NCBI RefSeq assembly: GCF_040954835.1
Contig: NC_090718.1
Coordinates: 12,663,532-12,727,531 of the forward strand
Direction of reading: 5' to 3'
Source: Lepisosteus oculatus
Lineage: Eukaryota; Chordata; Actinopteri; Semionotiformes; Lepisosteidae
Length of the DNA: 64,000 bases
Shown: positions 59,733-64,000 of the stretch, piece after piece
Layout of the letters: each line of letters opens with the position of its first letter
Position numbering within the stretch: position 1 is the first letter of the stretch
Notes under the pieces: generated by a model
What the model was told of the DNA's origin: nothing
Seen by the model: the letters and a program-made list of their open reading frames with translations, nothing else
The model's database searches: none
Translations under genes and position numbers: made by a program

Positions 59733-61879
59733 AACTGTATAAGGATTGTCTTGAGGGGAAAAAAAACAGTTTGTCTGTTGTCCAGGAATAAGATTAAAGA
59801 CTTTCAATGACCCTACAAACTTGTATTTGTTAGATATCTTTAGAATATAAGTGGAAGTCTGTAGAGAGATCAGTGATACATACCTTGAATGCTGTAACGT
59901 TTTTGTGAAGAGAATTGTCCACATTGGTAATTCTGTGTTGGATGCTTAAGCCTTTGTCCTTTTGCATGTCTGCTACTTTTGAGGCAGGGATTTCAGGTCA
60001 TCCTCAGTGTAAGAAATAGAAAGTCCGAAGAAGCTTCATGTTTTAAGGAAAAAAAGTGCCTCATTTTGAAGTAGAAGCTCAACTGTTCTCAACATTGGGC
60101 TGAATGTTTTTTTTTCCACAAAGCCAGCCCTTGCACAGCAAAAATAACCATTTCCTCTTCAGATGAGCTTGCCTCCGCCATGTGCTCCACTTCGTATCAT
60201 CGGGCTCGTTTCCCAGCTCCAAACAGCTGACTCCCATCTGCCCTGCTGTATGGGTCTGATACATCAGGTCAGCGTGGTAGTGTCTCGGTGTGGGGCAAGA
60301 ACACAAGTAAGACGTGTCGTATGAACAGAAATCTGTCCGCAAGTGGACTTTCGTCTAAAATGTTATTTTTTGGCGTGTGAAGTTGATCTCAGCCTGCATG
60401 AGTCCAGGTGTTTATAGATATGGTCATGGTAAAACCTGCCTAGGGGGCAATGGGACCCTTCAAACAGACAAATAGGTACTGCAAACAAAACCGAAGACAC
60501 TCTGCCAAACTCCCAAAACTGCTTCTGTGCTGCTCGGTCTTTGAGCCCAGATCAACTGCCCGCATGGCAGTGCTGGATAGTAACCACATGGTCCAAAGTT
60601 CAGTTTTAGCCTCATCCGAATAGTTCTCGGCTGTTCTGCTGCTTCCTGCCTTGCACATCCTGCAGGTGCTTGAGAAGCAATGGAGCCACTCCCTCTGGTC
60701 TTCGCCTTGGCGGGGCTCGGATGCCTTGAGTCTGTGTCTCTGTGTCCGTGCGCACACGTGAGGAAAGGCACAAGCGAGGCACCGGCAGCGTCTCGGAACA
60801 CCGGAGCAAAGTGAGCTGGGACTCGGCTCTGAACCTTGTTTGGTGAAGTGGTTCTCTGTGATGCCCCAGTTTCCGAAACCTGGTGGCTCGTGGGACTGCG
60901 GCTGACCGTGACCAGGATTTCCCAAAAGGAAGCTCGCAGTTGGCTCGATATTGCTGTGGGTAGGTGTGGGATGAGTCAGTTGGCACACTCGGGGCTTGCA
61001 GTGAAGCGGCAATGCCTGCAACCTCCCAGGTGCCCTGCAGGCTTCGCGCGGCGTCGGAGAGGGAGGGACAAGTCTCTCCTCAGTCACTTCTGGACCTGCC
61101 CAATGTCTCTGGCTCTCAAAACATGAATGGCTCAATGGAGGGGTTGTCGGCGATACACAAATCCGCAACAGAAGAAAAAAAAACTGGTGTTTCTTAAATT
61201 CATAACAAAAAGTGTTTACCCGTTATATAGGTCTGTAACAGTTGTTAGCTCTTGATGGTACTGTTAAAGCCATTGAAATGACTGCAACAGGAGCATACAA
61301 AGCCAAGTCTGCAGGTTAACTGTTGTGAGTGAAGTTTTGTAAAAGTATTATGCATTTCTTTCAATAAACTTTATTACGCTACATTAACATAAACTGAAAG
61401 TGTCATTTATCGTCCCAGAGTACGTGCAATCAAGGTTATCTGGCTCGGGAGTGAAAACATGGCCCTGTTTTTGTTGGAGCGAAAATTAAGGGCAGACCAT
61501 TCGGTGCTCCAATAATGGGAAGCTGGCCAAGTGTTATCTTTGGGTGCCGGATATGTGTGGGCAGCTGGGAATAACCTGGCGTCCTGAATTATTTCTTAAA
61601 GGGTTGTGCATGTTACTTCCCTTGAAGGTGTGTTTTCGGGGAAGGGGAGTACGTAAGCAATACTTCGGGAGGGGAAAAAAACAGTATTACTGTATTTCTG
61701 TACGATAAACCCTATGCGTTTCATTAGTAAATCGCCTCCAACGTCGCGGGGTCGCTGCAGTGAAAGCACTCCGCTTTGAATTCGCTTCCGCTCCTTACTA
61801 AATGGGACACGTCACTGCTGGAGCAGCAGAGAAACTTGACTAGTCTTCGTGGACGCGCCTGCCTGGCTGTTGATGGACG

Positions 61880-62049
61880 TCTGCCTGGCCAATCCAAAAG
61901 TGCCCAGCGTCCCGATCGCCGAGGAATAGCCAATAGAAGACTGCACCGGCCTAATGGGGCGGGGCGTAGCCACTTTCAGGGTAGTGTGAGTCGGAAAGGT
62001 TTAGTGTGAGAAGCTGGAGCCGTGGAGGGGTTAGAGGGACTGATAGAAG
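61880..62049 (+). promoter_or_regulatory. stt3a: stt3a promoter and 5' UTR exon 1
   Basis: Two CCAAT boxes (GGCCAATCC at about 61886, AGCCAATAG at about 61927) and a GC box (GGGGCGGGGCG at about 61955) precede a GT-rich stretch ending AGAAG|GTAATT at 62049, a likely first-exon donor. The arrangement is that of a TATA-less housekeeping promoter. Confidence 0.6.
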
Positions 62050-63000
62050 GTAATTAACACAACTAATTGTTCAGTAAGACAACATCAATTTTCACAACAT
62101 CGCTACAGCATGTGCAGCTGAAAGCCCGACAGCGGCTGTTGTCAGGAGTCAAAATAGAGTATTTTTTTGCAGGTAATTTAGAAGCTTCTGTTCCATCTGC
62201 AAGCCATCCATACGTAGCTAACTATTCTAACCAGCACCTGGATTTGCACAAAAATTACCAAGCGCAATAATTAAGATAACCGCGAAGCATGCGTGCATTT
62301 AGCGGAGTTGTAAGAGGTTGTGGGGTGTGGGAGAACAGCTGCGGTTTACTTTAAAAACGTTTTGACAAAGCGATATTCGTTAACACTGGCATAATGCAAC
62401 TTTCTTGCCTCGTATTTTATCGTTTCTATTTGTGCACTAAATTCTGTTCCTGTTCTGTTTTTTTTTAACTGGAAAATAGGCCAACAGAAGGTCACATTCC
62501 TGTTTTGGGGTTTGAGTAAACAGTTTACCGACTTCACTCCTGTAACCGCCTTAGTTTCTTGGACACGGGTTGCTTTTGTAAATCTTCCTGAATGCCGGAG
62601 CTCTTAATTGCTTGTAACCCTCAGCGGTGACTTCGATCAGATCTCTTCCTCTCTGCAAGTTAGTGATTTATTCTCAGGTGCTGTGAACGTGATCCCAAGA
62701 GAATCCTAGGGCCCGGACTCCTATCTCTAAACATCGTTTTCTAATGTTTCTTATCCCGAAGACCAGTGTAAATGAAAGCTGTTCTCAGAAACAAGCGTGA
62801 GAAACGTTTCGTTCGGGGTGTTTTAAGTCGTTGTGAGAGCAGTTACTTTGCTGTAATGCTGTTAATTTCCCATTTTTATTTAAAACCGCTTTTACTATCC
62901 CTTCAGTGTTTTATAGATTTGTTTCCCCCCGCCTTTTATACAGTCTATAAAGCCTGCATGCAGTCTGCTTTAGATTTTAAACAGCAGTGTCAAGTTAAAT

Positions 63001-63186
63001 CAAAGTAGTCCAGTCCTGATCCTGGAGGGCCAGCGTGCCTCCAGGTCTTCATTCCAACTCTGCTTTTAACCGTGTAACTCGGGTTTAATTATTGGCTGAA
63101 TTCAGCCCATTTAACAGCTTCCCCCAACTCTTCAGGTGCAGACAAACTTAACCATCCAGTGCCAGGATTGCACATCCCTGAGTTAA
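63001..63186. repeat. hAT-like non-autonomous element
   Basis: The left side reads CAGTCCTGATCCTGGAGGGC and the right side ends CCAGTGCCAGGATTGCACAT, CCCTGAG. The ends are partial inverted copies (CCTGG... and GCACATCCCTG). The middle has TTCATTCCAACTCTGCTTTT, typical of a common fish repeat. Confidence 0.5.
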
Positions 63187-63370
63187 ATAGTGTGGGGAAA
63201 AAGAGAATATCATGCTCTTTGTGTCTCTGTGTCTTTGGACTGGTGTTTTAAAAGGAGTTTGAACAGTTGTGCTCTGAATACAATGTGAGAATCTGCAAAT
63301 CCTTAAATTCAGGAGGTGATGGGATGTGAAACCACATAACTGTGTATCGTACCCGACACCAGTGCTGTTA

Positions 63371-63460
63371 GGCAGCGGTGTGGCAGAGTGGATCAGGGTC
63401 TGGACTCCTCACTAGAAGGTTGTAGGTTCTGATCCTGGGGCAGTGCTGTTATAGGCTTGA
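63371..63460 (+). repeat. tRNA-like SINE head
   Basis: GGCAGCGGTGTGGCAGAGTG, GATCAGGGTCTGGACTCCTC and a B-box-like AGGTTCTGATCCTGGG suggest a tRNA-derived SINE head with no clear body. Confidence 0.4.
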
Positions 63461-63798
63461 GTAAGCTACAAACGTGCATCACTTTGGGTGTAGCCAAGCG
63501 CAAACCATAAAGAACGTAATAAAAACCCAGGCATCCATCTTGGAAGACTACACTGTGCCCCTCTATCTCTCTCTCCCTCCATCTGTCCCTGCACCCGTGT
63601 GCTTTGAGTGTATCATGCACTCACGTGAGCCACCATTTCACCTGAGCCTGCTGAACAAACAAGGTGCTTGGGATTGTCCTGTACATCAAGATGCAGGCCT
63701 GAAATTCTGAGGCTCTTGGCAAGAGGATGCCCAGCAAGTGCAGCTCTCTGTTCGTCTCGCCCCTCTGACCACTCCCTTCCCTCCTCTGCAGGTGTTAA

Positions 63799-63999
<201 letters not shown>

Positions 64000-64000
64000 A

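Larger units (their letters stand above)
58516..61880 (+). other. ei24 3' UTR and spacer to stt3a
   Basis: No further gene is recognised. A (TTG)n repeat lies at 58638-58665 and a T-run near 58731-58744. The first AATAAA after the stop is at 59727-59732, giving a 3' UTR of about 1.2 kb; another is at 61363-61368 (TTCAATAAACTTTATT). A long antisense open frame at 61168-60440 shows no family resemblance and is judged not a gene. Confidence 0.5.
62050..63791 (+). other. stt3a intron 1
   Basis: Non-coding stretch between the predicted UTR exon and the first coding exon. It holds a hAT-like repeat (63001-63186) and a tRNA-like SINE head (63371-63460). Nothing else was recognised. Confidence 0.5.

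Noticed and set aside
60440-61168. 242-codon open frame on the minus strand between ei24 and stt3a
   Set aside because: Composition is Ser/Pro/Cys-rich with no recognisable domain. Other long frames overlap it in the same GC-rich stretch, and there is no clear gene context. Most likely a chance frame.

Overview
The window looks like nuclear DNA of a ray-finned fish. The genes are vertebrate, with many small exons and canonical splice sites. The introns carry fish-type repeats: 5S-rRNA-derived and tRNA-derived SINEs, L2 3' ends ending in ATT repeats, Tc1 and Penelope-like elements. A non-teleost lineage such as gar, bowfin or sturgeon is possible but is only a guess from the repeat mixture. 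All gene models below were built by hand from splice signals, reading phase and recalled family similarity. No search was run.

Layout. Positions 1 to about 5,260 hold no gene I can recognise. A 19-exon beta-galactosidase-like gene (glb1l2-like, 634 codons) lies on the minus strand at 34,858-6,369. After a 2.9 kb divergent intergenic region, the 15-exon ilvbl/hacl2 gene (625 codons) runs on the plus strand at 37,779-48,260. ei24 follows on the plus strand, with a probable 5' UTR exon ending at 50,701, coding exons at 52,223-58,515 and 340 codons. The window ends inside stt3a on the plus strand: a CpG/GC-box promoter near 61,880-62,049, a first coding exon at 63,826-63,913, and the rest beyond the window. 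Reading phase is continuous across every junction of the three complete genes, and their lengths match those I recall for the families.

Functions. The four genes are unrelated housekeeping-type genes. They encode a GH35 glycosidase with a signal anchor, an ER thiamine-diphosphate 2-hydroxyacyl-CoA lyase, an ER multispanning protein linked to autophagy and apoptosis, and the catalytic subunit of oligosaccharyltransferase. Three of the four products act in the ER, but nothing here suggests an operon-like system.

The most interesting signals are regulatory or repeat-derived. The 5S-derived SINE family carries a near-perfect CTCF core motif in its body, and the identical 15-mer occurs over the last codons of ei24. 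The ei24 leader contains two tiny uORFs chained to each other and to the main start by TGATG overlaps. The glb1l2-like gene has two GC-AG introns. There are several long, near-perfect inverted repeats, one with flawless 62-bp arms. I found no convincing evidence of a wholly new biological system.
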